This document shows, piece after piece, positions 34,233 to 44,138 of a DNA stretch of 64,000 nucleotides (positions within the stretch are counted from its first letter, which is position 1; every line of letters starts with the position of its first letter). The notes below the pieces were generated by a model that saw only the letters and a program-made list of their open reading frames with translations, had not been told where the DNA came from and made no database searches. Position numbers and translations under genes: made by a program. Source of the stretch: Amycolatopsis regifaucium (lineage in GTDB: Bacteria; Actinomycetota; Actinomycetes; Mycobacteriales; Pseudonocardiaceae); NCBI RefSeq assembly GCF_001613935.1, contig NZ_LQCI01000014.1, positions 131,383 through 195,382 on the forward strand. The letters run 5' to 3'.

Positions 34233-35740
34233 CCCCCACGGTCACGGAACTCCTGCTCGCGCGGGCGGGGGACCGCTCGACCGGGCTGCTGTTCGAGGAC
34301 CGTCGCTGGTCCTGGGCCGAGCACGTGACGGCCTGCGCCGCCCACGCCGCCGCGCTCGCCGCGATGCTGCGTCCGGGCGGGCATTTCGGGCTGCTGGCCG
34401 ACAACGTCCCCGAGTTCTCGTTCCTGCTCGGCGGGGCAGCGCTCTCGGGGCACGTCCTGGTCGGCCTGAACCCGACGCGCCGGGGCACGGCGCTGGCCCG
34501 CGACGTCGCGCTGACCGACTGCGAACTGGTGTTCGCCGAGGAGAAGTACCTTCCGTTCCTGTCCGAGGCCAGTGTCCCGGTATTGCCGCTGAGCAGTCTC
34601 CAGCTCGCGCGGGAGGCCGTCGTCCCCGTGGCCGCGACGCCCGAAGATCTCCTCATGCTGATCTTCACCTCCGGTACCAGCGGCGATCCGAAGGCCGTCC
34701 GGTGCACGCACGGCAAGATCGCCTGTCCCGGTGAGATGCTGGCCTCCCGGTTCGGTCTGTCCGCACAGGACACCGTGTACGTGTCGATGCCGATGTTCCA
34801 CTCCAACGCCATCATGGCCGGTTGGTCGGTCGGGCTCGCCGCGGGCGCGGGGATCGCGCTGCGACGGCGGTTCTCCGCCTCCGGTTTCCTGCCGGACGTC
34901 CGGAAGTTCGGCGCGACGTACGCCAACTACGTCGGCAAGCCACTGTCTTATGTGCTCACCACTCCCGAGCGGGACGATGACGCCGACAACCCGCTGAAAC
35001 TGGTCTACGGCAACGAAGGCGCGGAGACCGACCTCGCCGCGTTCGGCGCGCGCTTCGGCTGTCACGTCGTCGACGCGTTCGGTTCGACCGAGGGCGGGGT
35101 CAACTTCGGCCGGGACGCCACCACGCCGCCGGGATCGCTCGGCCGCCTGCTCGACGGTGTCGCCGTCCTCGATCCGGAGACCGGGAAGCCTTGTCCTCCG
35201 GCGGAATTCGACGCGAACGGGAAGCTGCTCAACGCCGCCGAGGCGGTCGGAGAGCTGGTCAACACCGGCGGCGCGGGCTTCTTCGCCGGATACTACGGCG
35301 ATCCGGCCGCGGAGGCCGAGCGGATGCGCGGCGGGATGTACCACACCGGCGACCTGGCTTACCTCGACGCGGACGGCTATTGCTACTTCGCCGGGCGGCT
35401 CGGCGACTGGCTCCGCGTCGACGGCGAGAACCTCGGCACCGCCCCGATCGAACGCGCGCTCGTCCGGCATCCCGCCGTCCGCGAGGCCGCGGTGTACGGG
35501 GTGCCGGACCCGCGGGTGGGCGACCAGGTGATGGCCGCGCTGGTCTGCCGGGCACCGGTCGACCCGGACGAGTTCGCGGTTTTCGTGGCGGCGCAAGGCG
35601 ATCTCAGCCCGAAGCAGCGTCCCCGATTCGTGCGGGTAATCGACGAACTGCCGCGGACGGCGACGCACAAGGTGCTCAAACGAGACCTGGCGGCCGACGG
35701 GACGCGCGACGCTTGGACGCCGCGATACCCCGAATCCTGA
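34229..35740 (+). CDS. fadD17: Steroid side-chain CoA ligase (FadD17-like)
   Basis: The 503-residue adenylate-forming ligase has LMLIFTSGTSGDPKAVRCTH, VDAFGSTEGG, HTGDLAYLDADGYCYFAGR and the C-terminal RTATHKVLKRDL Lys. FadD17 of M. tuberculosis activates sterol side-chain carboxylates. The gene is translationally coupled to fadE27 (ATGA), so activation and first dehydrogenation are made together. ATG 34229 gives the correct N-terminus; the long upstream frame extension overlaps fadE27 and is not homologous. Confidence 0.9.
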   Translation: MTPTVTELLLARAGDRSTGLLFEDRRWSWAEHVTACAAHAAALAAMLRPGGHFGLLADNVPEFSFLLGGAALSGHVLVGLNPTRRGTALARDVALTDCELVFAEEKYLPFLSEASVPVLPLSSLQLAREAVVPVAATPEDLLMLIFTSGTSGDPKAVRCTHGKIACPGEMLASRFGLSAQDTVYVSMPMFHSNAIMAGWSVGLAAGAGIALRRRFSASGFLPDVRKFGATYANYVGKPLSYVLTTPERDDDADNPLKLVYGNEGAETDLAAFGARFGCHVVDAFGSTEGGVNFGRDATTPPGSLGRLLDGVAVLDPETGKPCPPAEFDANGKLLNAAEAVGELVNTGGAGFFAGYYGDPAAEAERMRGGMYHTGDLAYLDADGYCYFAGRLGDWLRVDGENLGTAPIERALVRHPAVREAAVYGVPDPRVGDQVMAALVCRAPVDPDEFAVFVAAQGDLSPKQRPRFVRVIDELPRTATHKVLKRDLAADGTRDAWTPRYPES

Positions 35741-35752
35741 CACCCTGCGTTT

Positions 35753-35803
35753 AGTCCTCTGAACGCGGTAGTTCGCGTTACCAACCATCGCGTCGAGAGG
35801 ACT
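35753..35803. terminator. Imperfect palindrome after fadD17 (TCCTCTGAA family)
   Basis: AGTCCTCTGAACGCG (35753-35767) and CGCGTCGAGAGGACT (35789-35803) pair over 8 plus 5 bases with a 2-nt internal mismatch and a 21-nt loop. It lies between the convergent fadD17 and tetR genes and shares GTCCTCTGAA-GCG with the element at 178-241. GACTGAACGCG directly after the 3' arm repeats part of the 5' arm. Confidence 0.6.
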
Positions 35804-35900
35804 GAACGCGGTGGCCTCCAGGGGCGATTCCAGGTGACCCGGCGCGGAGTGCCGCCACGCGGCGCGCTCGGCTCTCGGCGTTCCTCGGCAAGACACTGCG

Positions 35901-36506
35901 TCACCGAAGCAGCGAAACGACCAGTGTGTCCTTGAGCCAGGCTTCGTAGTCGTCGTGACTCCACCCGGCCTCGGTGACGAGGCTGGTGTGGACGTCGGCG
36001 CTCATCAGGGCCACGGCGATGTCCGCGGCCCTGGGCACGACGGCACGCCCGCTGTTCCGGACACGGCCGATGACCATCTCGACACCGAGCCGGTTGCGCC
36101 GGGCGCCCTCGGCCTGGGTCGCGGCGATGTCCGGATCGACGGCCGCACCGGAGCTCAGCATCGTGACGATGTCACCGCAGCGTTCCCGGACCTGGCGCGC
36201 GACGCGGGCCAGGAGACCGAGTAGTTCGGCCGCGTCCTCGGTTCGCTGTGCCTCGGCAACGAGGTCGGGGATCCCGGCCTCGTCGTCGAGGAGGTCGACG
36301 AGCCCACCGAGGACACCGGCCTTCGAGCCGTAGTGGGCGTAGATGGTCTGCGGGGACACCCCCGCTTGCCGCGCGATGAGACGGATCGGCGTCCGCGCGT
36401 ACCCGCGCTCGGCGAAGAGACCGCGGGCCGCTGTCAGGATCGTGCGCAGCGTCAGCGCCTCACGGCGGTCGCGCAACCGGACGATGCCGGGAAGGTCCGC
36501 TGCCAT
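35901..36506 (-). CDS. TetR family transcriptional regulator
   Basis: The 201-residue regulator has an N-terminal helix-turn-helix (TILTAARGLFAERGYARTPIRLIARQAGVSPQTIYAHYGSKAGVL, residues about 20-65) and a ligand-binding domain with no recognisable specificity. It is divergent from a small SnoaL-like gene across 65 bp, which contains a near-perfect 17-bp palindrome. The likely targets are itself and that gene. Confidence 0.9.
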   Translation of the reverse strand: MAADLPGIVRLRDRREALTLRTILTAARGLFAERGYARTPIRLIARQAGVSPQTIYAHYGSKAGVLGGLVDLLDDEAGIPDLVAEAQRTEDAAELLGLLARVARQVRERCGDIVTMLSSGAAVDPDIAATQAEGARRNRLGVEMVIGRVRNSGRAVVPRAADIAVALMSADVHTSLVTEAGWSHDDYEAWLKDTLVVSLLR

Positions 36507-36522
36507 GTATGCTCCTCGAAAG

Positions 36523-36539
36523 TTGGAACACTGTTCTAA
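36523..36539. promoter_or_regulatory. TetR-type operator
   Basis: TTGGAACACTGTTCTAA is an odd-length palindrome with one mismatched pair around a central C. It lies 17 bp from the tetR start and 33 bp from the SnoaL-like gene. The spacing excludes a KstR box (three, not two, bases between the half-sites). The neighbouring TetR is the obvious ligand. Confidence 0.6.
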
Positions 36540-36571
36540 GTAGTGGATCGCTGTTACAGGGAAGGATAGCG

Positions 36572-36997
36572 ATGACGACCGAGGAGATCATCACCGCGCT
36601 GGAGCGCGCCTGGAACGCCGGCGACGGCGCGGCGTGGGCCGCGTGCTTCGCCGAGGACGCGGACTTCGTCGACGTCGTCGGCCGGATCCAGCGCGGCCGC
36701 GCGACGATCGCGCGAGAGAGCCAGAACATCTTCGACACCATCTACCGGGGCAGCACGCTGGAGATCCGCCAGGTGTCGAGCCGTCCGCTCGGCGGCGGGA
36801 TCGACCTCGTGCACACCACGACCGTGCTGTCGGTCCCCGGTGGTCCCCGTGCCGGGGACACGCGCGGCGTGCAGTCGAAGCTCATCCGCGACGGAGAGAT
36901 CGTCGCCTTCCACAACACGATCCGGGCCGATATCGCGGCGTTCGCCGGGCACGACGCCGACCTCGCCACCCGGTCGCCCCAAGAGTGGGATTCCTGA
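36572..36997 (+). CDS. SnoaL-like/DUF4440-type small protein
   Basis: The 141-residue NTF2-fold protein starts TTEEIITALERAWNAGDGAAWAACFAEDADFVDVVGRIQRGRATI, the usual opening of the SgcJ/EcaC-DUF4440 group. Such proteins bind or isomerise small hydrophobic molecules, or have no known activity. GGGAAGGA precedes the ATG. Its presumed partner is the divergent TetR regulator. Confidence 0.8.
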   Translation: MTTEEIITALERAWNAGDGAAWAACFAEDADFVDVVGRIQRGRATIARESQNIFDTIYRGSTLEIRQVSSRPLGGGIDLVHTTTVLSVPGGPRAGDTRGVQSKLIRDGEIVAFHNTIRADIAAFAGHDADLATRSPQEWDS

Positions 36998-37025
36998 CCG
37001 GCGCCGTTCCCTGCAGGCGGACGGC

Positions 37026-37285
37026 GTGACGCGCCTGCGGAAACATTGGCTCTGGCCGCTCGTGATCAGCGTGCTCGCGCTCGGCGCCTTCGCCGGGCTC
37101 GGTCCACGAGGTAACCGGCCTGGCGGACTCCGGCGAGTTCGGGGCGTCGGCGGTGCTGTTCGCCCTCCACCGGAAGGGGGGCTGCTCTACGGCGCGCGGT
37201 GGGCAAGATCGTCACGGCGGCGTTCGGGATCCTCGCGCCGCTGGTGACGAATGTGCTCAGCGTGGCTCTCCCCGGACTCAAGTAG
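37026..37285 (+). pseudogene. Degraded small membrane protein gene with frameshifts
   Basis: A GTG-started frame encodes RLRKHWLWPLVISVLALGAF, a membrane segment, then loses sense. Protein-like sequence continues in a second frame (HEVTGLADSGEFGASAVLFA) and a third (GKIVTAAFGILAPLVTNVLS), ending at TAG 37285. At least two indels are needed to join them. The family is unknown. The 3' end overlaps the stop of the next, convergent gene. Confidence 0.45.
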
Positions 37286-39971
37286 GCGCGTTGATCGGCC
37301 GTAGCCGCCGCGGGCCGGTGTCGGGGCGGGTCGGCGGCGGACCGAGCACGATCCGGGCGTTGGCGACGAACGCGCCGTCCGGCGAGGCGAGGATCGGGTC
37401 GAGCGTCATCGAGCGGACCTCGGGGTTGTCCTCGGCGAGCGCGGCGACGCGCAGCACGATGTCCTGCAACGCGGCCAGATCCGCCGGTTCGTCACCCCGG
37501 TAGCCGGTGAGCAGTGGTGACGTCCGCGGTTCGCGCAGCAGCGTGGCGGCGTCGACGTCGGTGAGCGGGACGGCGCGATAGGCCCGGTCCCCCAACAGAG
37601 TGCTGACCAGCCCGGAGAGGCCGAACGACACGAGCGTGCCGAACGACGGATCGTCCTGGAGGCCGATCACACAGGACAGGCCCTTGGGCGCCATCCGCTG
37701 GACGTAGACGTCGTCGTCGCCGGAGGTCTCCCGCAGGTCGAGGTACGCCCGGCGTACACTGTCCACAGAGGACAGATCGAGCCGCACGCCGGCGAGGTCC
37801 GGCCTGCCGCGGAACCGTTCGTCGACCGCCTTGAGGGTGACCGGGAAACCCAGCTCTTCGGCCGCTTTCACCGCTTCGTCCACCGACGTCACGACACGGA
37901 ACGGGACGACGTCGATGCCGTAACAGCCCAGAAGCCGGACCACGTCTTCGTCGGACAGCAGCGTCGTCTTGCCGTCCTCACCCGCCAGCAGTTCGTTGAC
38001 GATCACCTGTGCCTGCTCGGCGTGCAGCCCCGCCGGCCGGACCAGGTTGCCCTGCGGCCGCTGACGCCAGGCGGCGTACCGCACGACGCGGGCGAGCGCG
38101 TTCACCGCGCGTTCGGGGCTGGGATAGGACGGGACCGAACCCCGCGTCGGCACACCGTCCTCGGACAGCACGGCCAGCTCGTCCGGCACGCCCTCGACGG
38201 CGAGGAAGGTCGACACGATCGGCTTGTTCTTGTCCATCTCGACGACGGCCTCCCGCAGAGCGCGGGCGTACGCGGCGCCGGGGATGGCCAGAGGAGGCAC
38301 GAAGACCACGACGAGCGCGTCTGTCTCCGGGGAGTTGAGTGCTTCGCGCACGGCCGAGGCGAACTCCTCCGGGCTCGCCTGCGGCCCGACGTCGACCGGG
38401 TCCGAGGCCAGCCGCAGGCCCTGCGCCCGCGCGGTGTCGGCGGCCAGGAGCCCGATCGCGCTGGAGTTGCCCACGATGCCGACCCGCGGCCCGGCGGGCA
38501 ACGGCTGGTGGGCGAAGACCAGGGCGGTGTCGAAGAGTTGCGCGAGCGTGTCGACGCGGACGACACCGGCCTGCTCGAACAGGGCCTGCACGCTGGATTC
38601 GTCGACCTCGGCCGAGGTCGCGGCCAGTTGCGGACGGACCGCGTGCCTGCCGGATTTCACCGCCACCACCGGCTTCGTCCGCGCCAGCCGCCGCGCGAGA
38701 CGCGCGAACTTGCGCGGGTTGCCGAACGATTCCAGGTACAGCAGGACGAGGTCGGTCGCCGGATCGGTCTCCCAGTACTGCAGCAGGTCGTTGCCGGAGA
38801 CGTCGGCCCGGTTGCCCGCCGAGACGAACGTCGAAAGCCCGAGTCCACGCGCTTCGGCGTCGGCGAGGATCGCGGTGCCGAGCGCGCCGGACTGGCAGAA
38901 GAACCCGGTGCGGCCGCGGGCGGGCAGCCGCGGCGCGAGGGTGGCGTTGAGCCGGACCGAGACGTCGGTGTTGAGCACGCCCAGCGCGTTCGGGCCGACC
39001 ACGCGCATGCCGTGCGCCCTGGCCTCCCCGACCAGCCGCAGCTCGGCGTGCAGCCCGTGCGGGCCCGCCTCGGCGAAGCCACCCGAGACGATCAGGAGGG
39101 TCTTGACCCCTTTGGCCAGCGCACCGTCCAAAACGGACTCGACGGCTTCGGCGGGCACGGCGACCAGTGCGAGGTCGACGTCCTCGGGAATGTCCACAAC
39201 GGACGGATAGGCGCGCACGCCGCGCACGGACTTGTGCTCCGGGTTGACCGGGTAGACGGTGCCGGCGAAGTCGGCGCTCAGCAGGTTGGTGAAGGCGACA
39301 TACCCGATCTTCGTCGGATCGGTGGACGCGCCGATCACCGCGACCGACTTCGGGTGCAGCAGGTTGTGCACGCTGCGCGCCTCGGCAGCCTGTTCCCTGG
39401 CGCGGGCGACCGCGAGCGACTCCTCCGTCGGGTCGATGTCGAACTCGAGGTGCAGCACGCCTTCCTCGATCTCGCGGCTGACCTGGTACCCGGCGTCGCG
39501 GAACACCCGCACCATGCCCGCGTTCTCGGCGAGCACCTCGGCGACGAAGCGGCGCAAACCGCATTCCGAAGCGGCGGCGGCCAGATGCTCCAGCAGGATC
39601 GAGCCGAGGCCACGACCCTGGTGGGCGTCGTCGACGACGAAGGCGACCTCGGCCGACGGCCCGTGGTCGAGCCGTTCGTAGCGGCCGACAGCCACGATGT
39701 CGTCGCCCAGCAGCGCGACGAAGGCGACCCTGTCATGGTGGTCGACGACGGAGAACCGTTCGAGGTCCCGCTGCGGGATCCGCGGATAGGCGCCGAAGTA
39801 CCGGAAGTAGCGGGTGCGCTCGGACAACCGGCCGTGGAAGGCCACGAGCCCGTCGGCGTCGCTGGGGATCACCGGTCGCAGGTGGACCGTGCCCCCGTCG
39901 GAGAGCAGGACGTCGGCCTCCCACTCGCGCGGGTAGTCGAAGGCGGCGAGCCTGGCGTCCTCAGTGGTCAT
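37278..39971 (-). CDS. GNAT/NDP-forming acyl-CoA synthetase fusion (Pat-type protein lysine acetyltransferase)
   Basis: The 897-residue protein has an N-terminal GNAT domain (about residues 20-180; the acetyl-CoA loop is HQGRGLGSILLEHL). It is followed by an NDP-forming acyl-CoA synthetase-like module: CoA-binding VAVIGASTDPTKIGYVAF, ligase region GPNALGVLNTD, and an ATP-grasp-like C-terminus (LLSDEDVVRLLGCYGI). This order matches Streptomyces-type Pat enzymes that acetylate and inactivate acetyl-CoA synthetase. ATG 39971 follows GAGGGA at six bases and is preferred over the upstream TTG. It lies immediately after acuC, so writer and eraser are cotranslated. Confidence 0.9.
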   Translation of the reverse strand: MTTEDARLAAFDYPREWEADVLLSDGGTVHLRPVIPSDADGLVAFHGRLSERTRYFRYFGAYPRIPQRDLERFSVVDHHDRVAFVALLGDDIVAVGRYERLDHGPSAEVAFVVDDAHQGRGLGSILLEHLAAAASECGLRRFVAEVLAENAGMVRVFRDAGYQVSREIEEGVLHLEFDIDPTEESLAVARAREQAAEARSVHNLLHPKSVAVIGASTDPTKIGYVAFTNLLSADFAGTVYPVNPEHKSVRGVRAYPSVVDIPEDVDLALVAVPAEAVESVLDGALAKGVKTLLIVSGGFAEAGPHGLHAELRLVGEARAHGMRVVGPNALGVLNTDVSVRLNATLAPRLPARGRTGFFCQSGALGTAILADAEARGLGLSTFVSAGNRADVSGNDLLQYWETDPATDLVLLYLESFGNPRKFARLARRLARTKPVVAVKSGRHAVRPQLAATSAEVDESSVQALFEQAGVVRVDTLAQLFDTALVFAHQPLPAGPRVGIVGNSSAIGLLAADTARAQGLRLASDPVDVGPQASPEEFASAVREALNSPETDALVVVFVPPLAIPGAAYARALREAVVEMDKNKPIVSTFLAVEGVPDELAVLSEDGVPTRGSVPSYPSPERAVNALARVVRYAAWRQRPQGNLVRPAGLHAEQAQVIVNELLAGEDGKTTLLSDEDVVRLLGCYGIDVVPFRVVTSVDEAVKAAEELGFPVTLKAVDERFRGRPDLAGVRLDLSSVDSVRRAYLDLRETSGDDDVYVQRMAPKGLSCVIGLQDDPSFGTLVSFGLSGLVSTLLGDRAYRAVPLTDVDAATLLREPRTSPLLTGYRGDEPADLAALQDIVLRVAALAEDNPEVRSMTLDPILASPDGAFVANARIVLGPPPTRPDTGPRRLRPINAPT

Positions 39972-39973
39972 GG

Positions 39974-41146
39974 TCAATCCCTCGGATCGTCCGGGTCGAG
40001 GCCGTGCAGCGGGAAGATCGCGCGGCGGGTGTCACGGATGGCGATGTCGACCGGCTCGTCCGCCCCGTCTCCCCACGGGACGAACCCGGTTTCCCGATCG
40101 TCGGACATCCGGGGCGGGATCTCGGCGGCCGGCGCGGCCCGCGAGATCGACGCGACCCAGTTCGGCGGCAACGCCGTCGCCGGGTCGACGTCGCGGTCGA
40201 GCACGGTGGCGAGCAGATGGGTCCATGACCGCGGCACCACCCGGATCAGCTGATAGCCACCACCGCCCACGGCGAGCCAGCGGCCACCGGCGTGCGCCTC
40301 GGACAGCTCGCGAAGCCGCCGGTAGATGGCGCGATGGCCGTCCACCGAAAGCGAGAGGTCCGCCAGCGGGTCTTCTTCGTGGGAATCGACGCCGCATTGG
40401 GTGACGAGGATCTGCGGGCGGAAGTGCTCCAGCAGCGACGGCACCACCGCGTCGAACGCCCGCAGCCAGCCACCGTCGCGGGTGCCGGGCGGCAGCGGCA
40501 GGTTGACCGCGGTGCCCTCTGCGCCGTCCTTGCCGGTCTCCGCCGAGTAGCCCGTGCCCGGCCACAGCGTGAACGGGTGCTGGTGCAGGGAAACGGTCAG
40601 GACCCGAGGGTCGTCGTAGAACGCCGCCTGCACCCCGTCGCCGTGGTGGACGTCGGTGTCGACGTAGGCGATGCGGTCGAAACCGTGGTCCAGCAGCCAC
40701 GAGATCGCCACCGAACAGTCGTTGTAGACGCAGAAGCCCGACGCCTTGTCCGGCATCGCGTGGTGCAGCCCGCCCGCGATGTTCACCGCCCTGGTCGCCT
40801 CGCCGTCGGCGATCTTGCGCGCGGCCAGCAGCGTCGAGCCGACGACCAGCGCCGAAGCCTCGTGCATGCCGGTGAACACCGGGTTGTCCTCGGTGCCGAG
40901 CCCGTGCGCGAAATCCGCGCCGGTCATCGGCGCCTGCCGGACCGCCTCGATGTACTCGCCGATGTGGACGCGGCGGAGTTCGTCGTCGCCTGCCGGACCG
41001 GGGACGAGCAGTTCGACGCCGTCGAGCACGCCGAGTTCGGTGGCGAGCCGGATGGTCAGCTCGAGCCGCACCGGATTGAACGGATGCTCGCCGCCGAGGT
41101 CGTAACCCAGCAGCGAGGAGTCCCATACGACGGCCGGTGCTCGCAT
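39974..41146 (-). CDS. acuC: Histone deacetylase superfamily protein AcuC
   Basis: The 390-residue class I HDAC-like enzyme has YNDCSVAISWLLDHGF, YVDTDVHHGDGVQAAF (metal-binding Asp and His, His-His-Gly-Asp), QCGVDSHEEDPLADL and GGGGYQLIRVV. AcuC in Bacillus deacetylates acetyl-CoA synthetase in balance with an acetyltransferase. Here its stop lies within 3 bp of the Pat start, which argues for a shared protein-acetylation control unit. No acetyl-CoA synthetase gene is in the window. Confidence 0.92.
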   Translation of the reverse strand: MRAPAVVWDSSLLGYDLGGEHPFNPVRLELTIRLATELGVLDGVELLVPGPAGDDELRRVHIGEYIEAVRQAPMTGADFAHGLGTEDNPVFTGMHEASALVVGSTLLAARKIADGEATRAVNIAGGLHHAMPDKASGFCVYNDCSVAISWLLDHGFDRIAYVDTDVHHGDGVQAAFYDDPRVLTVSLHQHPFTLWPGTGYSAETGKDGAEGTAVNLPLPPGTRDGGWLRAFDAVVPSLLEHFRPQILVTQCGVDSHEEDPLADLSLSVDGHRAIYRRLRELSEAHAGGRWLAVGGGGYQLIRVVPRSWTHLLATVLDRDVDPATALPPNWVASISRAAPAAEIPPRMSDDRETGFVPWGDGADEPVDIAIRDTRRAIFPLHGLDPDDPRD

Positions 41147-41202
41147 GGTCCGAACTCTAGTGCCCGGAAGCGGCTCATGCCCCGTGCCGGACCGCCCGCG
41201 GG

Positions 41203-42051
41203 TCAGCCCGGCAGCTCTCCGGTGGCGACCGGGCGCTCCGGATCACGGGACCAGTGCGACCACGAACCCGCGTACAGCGCCGCGGGCTCCGGATGGCCGG
41301 CGACCTCGAGCGCGAGGACGACGGACGAGGCGGTGACGCCCGATCCACAGTAGACACCGACCGGGGTCTCCGGTGTCACGCCGAGCCCTTCGAACCGCTC
41401 GGCCAGTTCCGAGGCGTCGAGCCAGCGGCCGTCCTCCCCGAGATGCCCGGAGAAAGGCGCGTTGACCGCGCCCGGGATATGCCCGGCGCGCGGGTCGACC
41501 GGCTCGGTCTCCCCTGTGTACCTCTGCTTGGCCCTGGCGTCGAAGAGCAGCCCTTCCCTGGCGAGCCCGGCGGCCTCGACGGCGCCCAGCACCGGCATGC
41601 CGCCGGGGTTCACGACGATGTCGCCCTCCTCCGGCACCGGGACCTCGTCCGTGACCGGCCGGTCTTCCCCGGTCCAGGCGGCGAACCCGCCGTCGAGCAC
41701 GGCGACCTCGGTGTGCCCGGCCCAGCGCAGCAGCCACCACGCCCGGGCGGCGACCGACCCGTCGGAGTCGTCGTAGACCACGACCGGGTGACCGGCGCGG
41801 ACCCCGGCCGCCCGCAGATGCCGCTGCAGCGTTTCCGGCTCCGGCAGCGGATGACGGCCGCCGTCACCCGGTTCCCCGGCGAGCGCGGTGTCGAGATCCA
41901 CATACACCGCGCCCGGGAGATGGGCCTCACGGTAGGAATCGGCGCCGGGCGGGCCGGCGAGCCGCCAGCGGACGTCGAGGACTACGGAGCGTGCCGATTC
42001 CGGCCCGGAGAGCTGCGCGGCGAGTTCGCTGGTGGTGATCATGGGGCGCAT
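41203..42051 (-). CDS. sseA: Thiosulfate/3-mercaptopyruvate sulfurtransferase
   Basis: The 282-residue protein has two tandem rhodanese domains. The N-terminal one is inactive-like ([14 protein letters not shown]...[11 protein letters not shown]), and the C-terminal one carries the catalytic Cys in [12 protein letters not shown] near residue 238. Substrate loop CGSGVT favours 3-mercaptopyruvate. A start three codons downstream (MITTSEL) is also possible. It is transcribed alone, divergent from ideR. Confidence 0.9.
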   Translation of the reverse strand: MRPMITTSELAAQLSGPESARSVVLDVRWRLAGPPGADSYREAHLPGAVYVDLDTALAGEPGDGGRHPLPEPETLQRHLRAAGVRAGHPVVVYDDSDGSVAARAWWLLRWAGHTEVAVLDGGFAAWTGEDRPVTDEVPVPEEGDIVVNPGGMPVLGAVEAAGLAREGLLFDARAKQRYTGETEPVDPRAGHIPGAVNAPFSGHLGEDGRWLDASELAERFEGLGVTPETPVGVYCGSGVTASSVVLALEVAGHPEPAALYAGSWSHWSRDPERPVATGELPG

Positions 42052-42186
42052 GGGCCCATCTTTCCGCGCCTCCTGCCTTCACTACCAGCTTGGGGGACTT
42101 TTCCCGCCTCGGGCCTTGTTGTCCCCACGCCTGCGTCGCTGTCGGTGCCAGCGACTACGATGAGCAACGCGGACGAAGGGGACAGC

Positions 42187-42875
42187 GTGAACGATCTCAT
42201 CGACACCACAGAGATGTACTTGCGTACGATCTACGAGCTCGAAGAAGAGGGTGTCGTCCCGCTGCGGGCCCGAATCGCGGAGCGGCTGCAGCAGAGCGGC
42301 CCCACCGTGAGCCAGACCGTCGCCAGGATGGAACGTGACGGGCTGGTCGTCGTCGCGGATGACAGGCATCTGCAGCTGACCGAACACGGTCGCGAGCTCG
42401 CCATCGCGGTCATGCGCAAGCACCGGCTGGCCGAGCGCCTCCTGGTCGATGTGATCGGCCTCGAGTGGGAGCACGTCCACAACGAGGCCTGCCGCTGGGA
42501 ACACGTGATGAGCGAGGCCGTCGAGCGCAAGCTGGTCAAGCTGCTCGACCACCCCACCACGTCCCCTTACGGCAACCCGATCCCGGGACTGGACAAGCTC
42601 GGCGACGGTGATCCCGCCCCGCCCGCCGAGGCCGATCTGGTCCGGCTCGACGAATTCGCCCGCACGGGTGGCGGCGAGGTCGAGATCCGGCGCATCGCCG
42701 AACACGTGCAGCTCGACGAACTGCTGATGACCGAACTCAAGTCGGTCGGCATCGTGCCCGGCGGCCGGGTCTTGGTCGGCAAGGCCGCGCCCGGCGGGAC
42801 CATCGAGGTCACCGGTGGCGACAACACCGCCCAGGTACCCGTTTCGGCGTTGCACGCCGTGCTGGCGCAGGCGAG

Positions 42876-42879
<4 letters not shown>
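42187..42879 (+). CDS. ideR: Iron-dependent repressor IdeR/DtxR
   Basis: The 230-residue metalloregulator has an N-terminal winged helix ([40 protein letters not shown]), a metal-binding/dimerisation region ([31 protein letters not shown], with ligands Met, Cys, Glu, His), and a C-terminal SH3-like domain. It represses iron uptake and activates storage when Fe(II) is bound. GTG 42187 is chosen because GAAGGGGA precedes it and homologues start M-N-D-L; the in-frame ATG 27 bp upstream lacks conservation. Its stop overlaps galK (GTGA). Confidence 0.93.
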
Positions 42880-44057
<1,178 letters not shown>

Positions 44058-44065
44058 CCGTGACA

Positions 44066-44092
44066 CCCCCGGGCGCGTCGGGTGCCCGGGGG
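44066..44092. terminator. GC-rich hairpin after galK
   Basis: CCCCCGGGC (44066-44074) and GCCCGGGGG (44084-44092) form a perfect 9-bp stem with a 9-nt loop directly after the galK stop. It could reduce read-through into galE. It is unrelated in sequence to the AAGGCCCC family. Confidence 0.55.
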
Positions 44093-44138
44093 CGTGGAGA
44101 CTGTGGAGCGACCGCATCCGCAGCAGAAAGGCGCGAAC

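Noticed and set aside
36523..36539. A further KstR box
   Set aside because: The half-sites are three bases apart instead of two, so it does not fit the KstR consensus.
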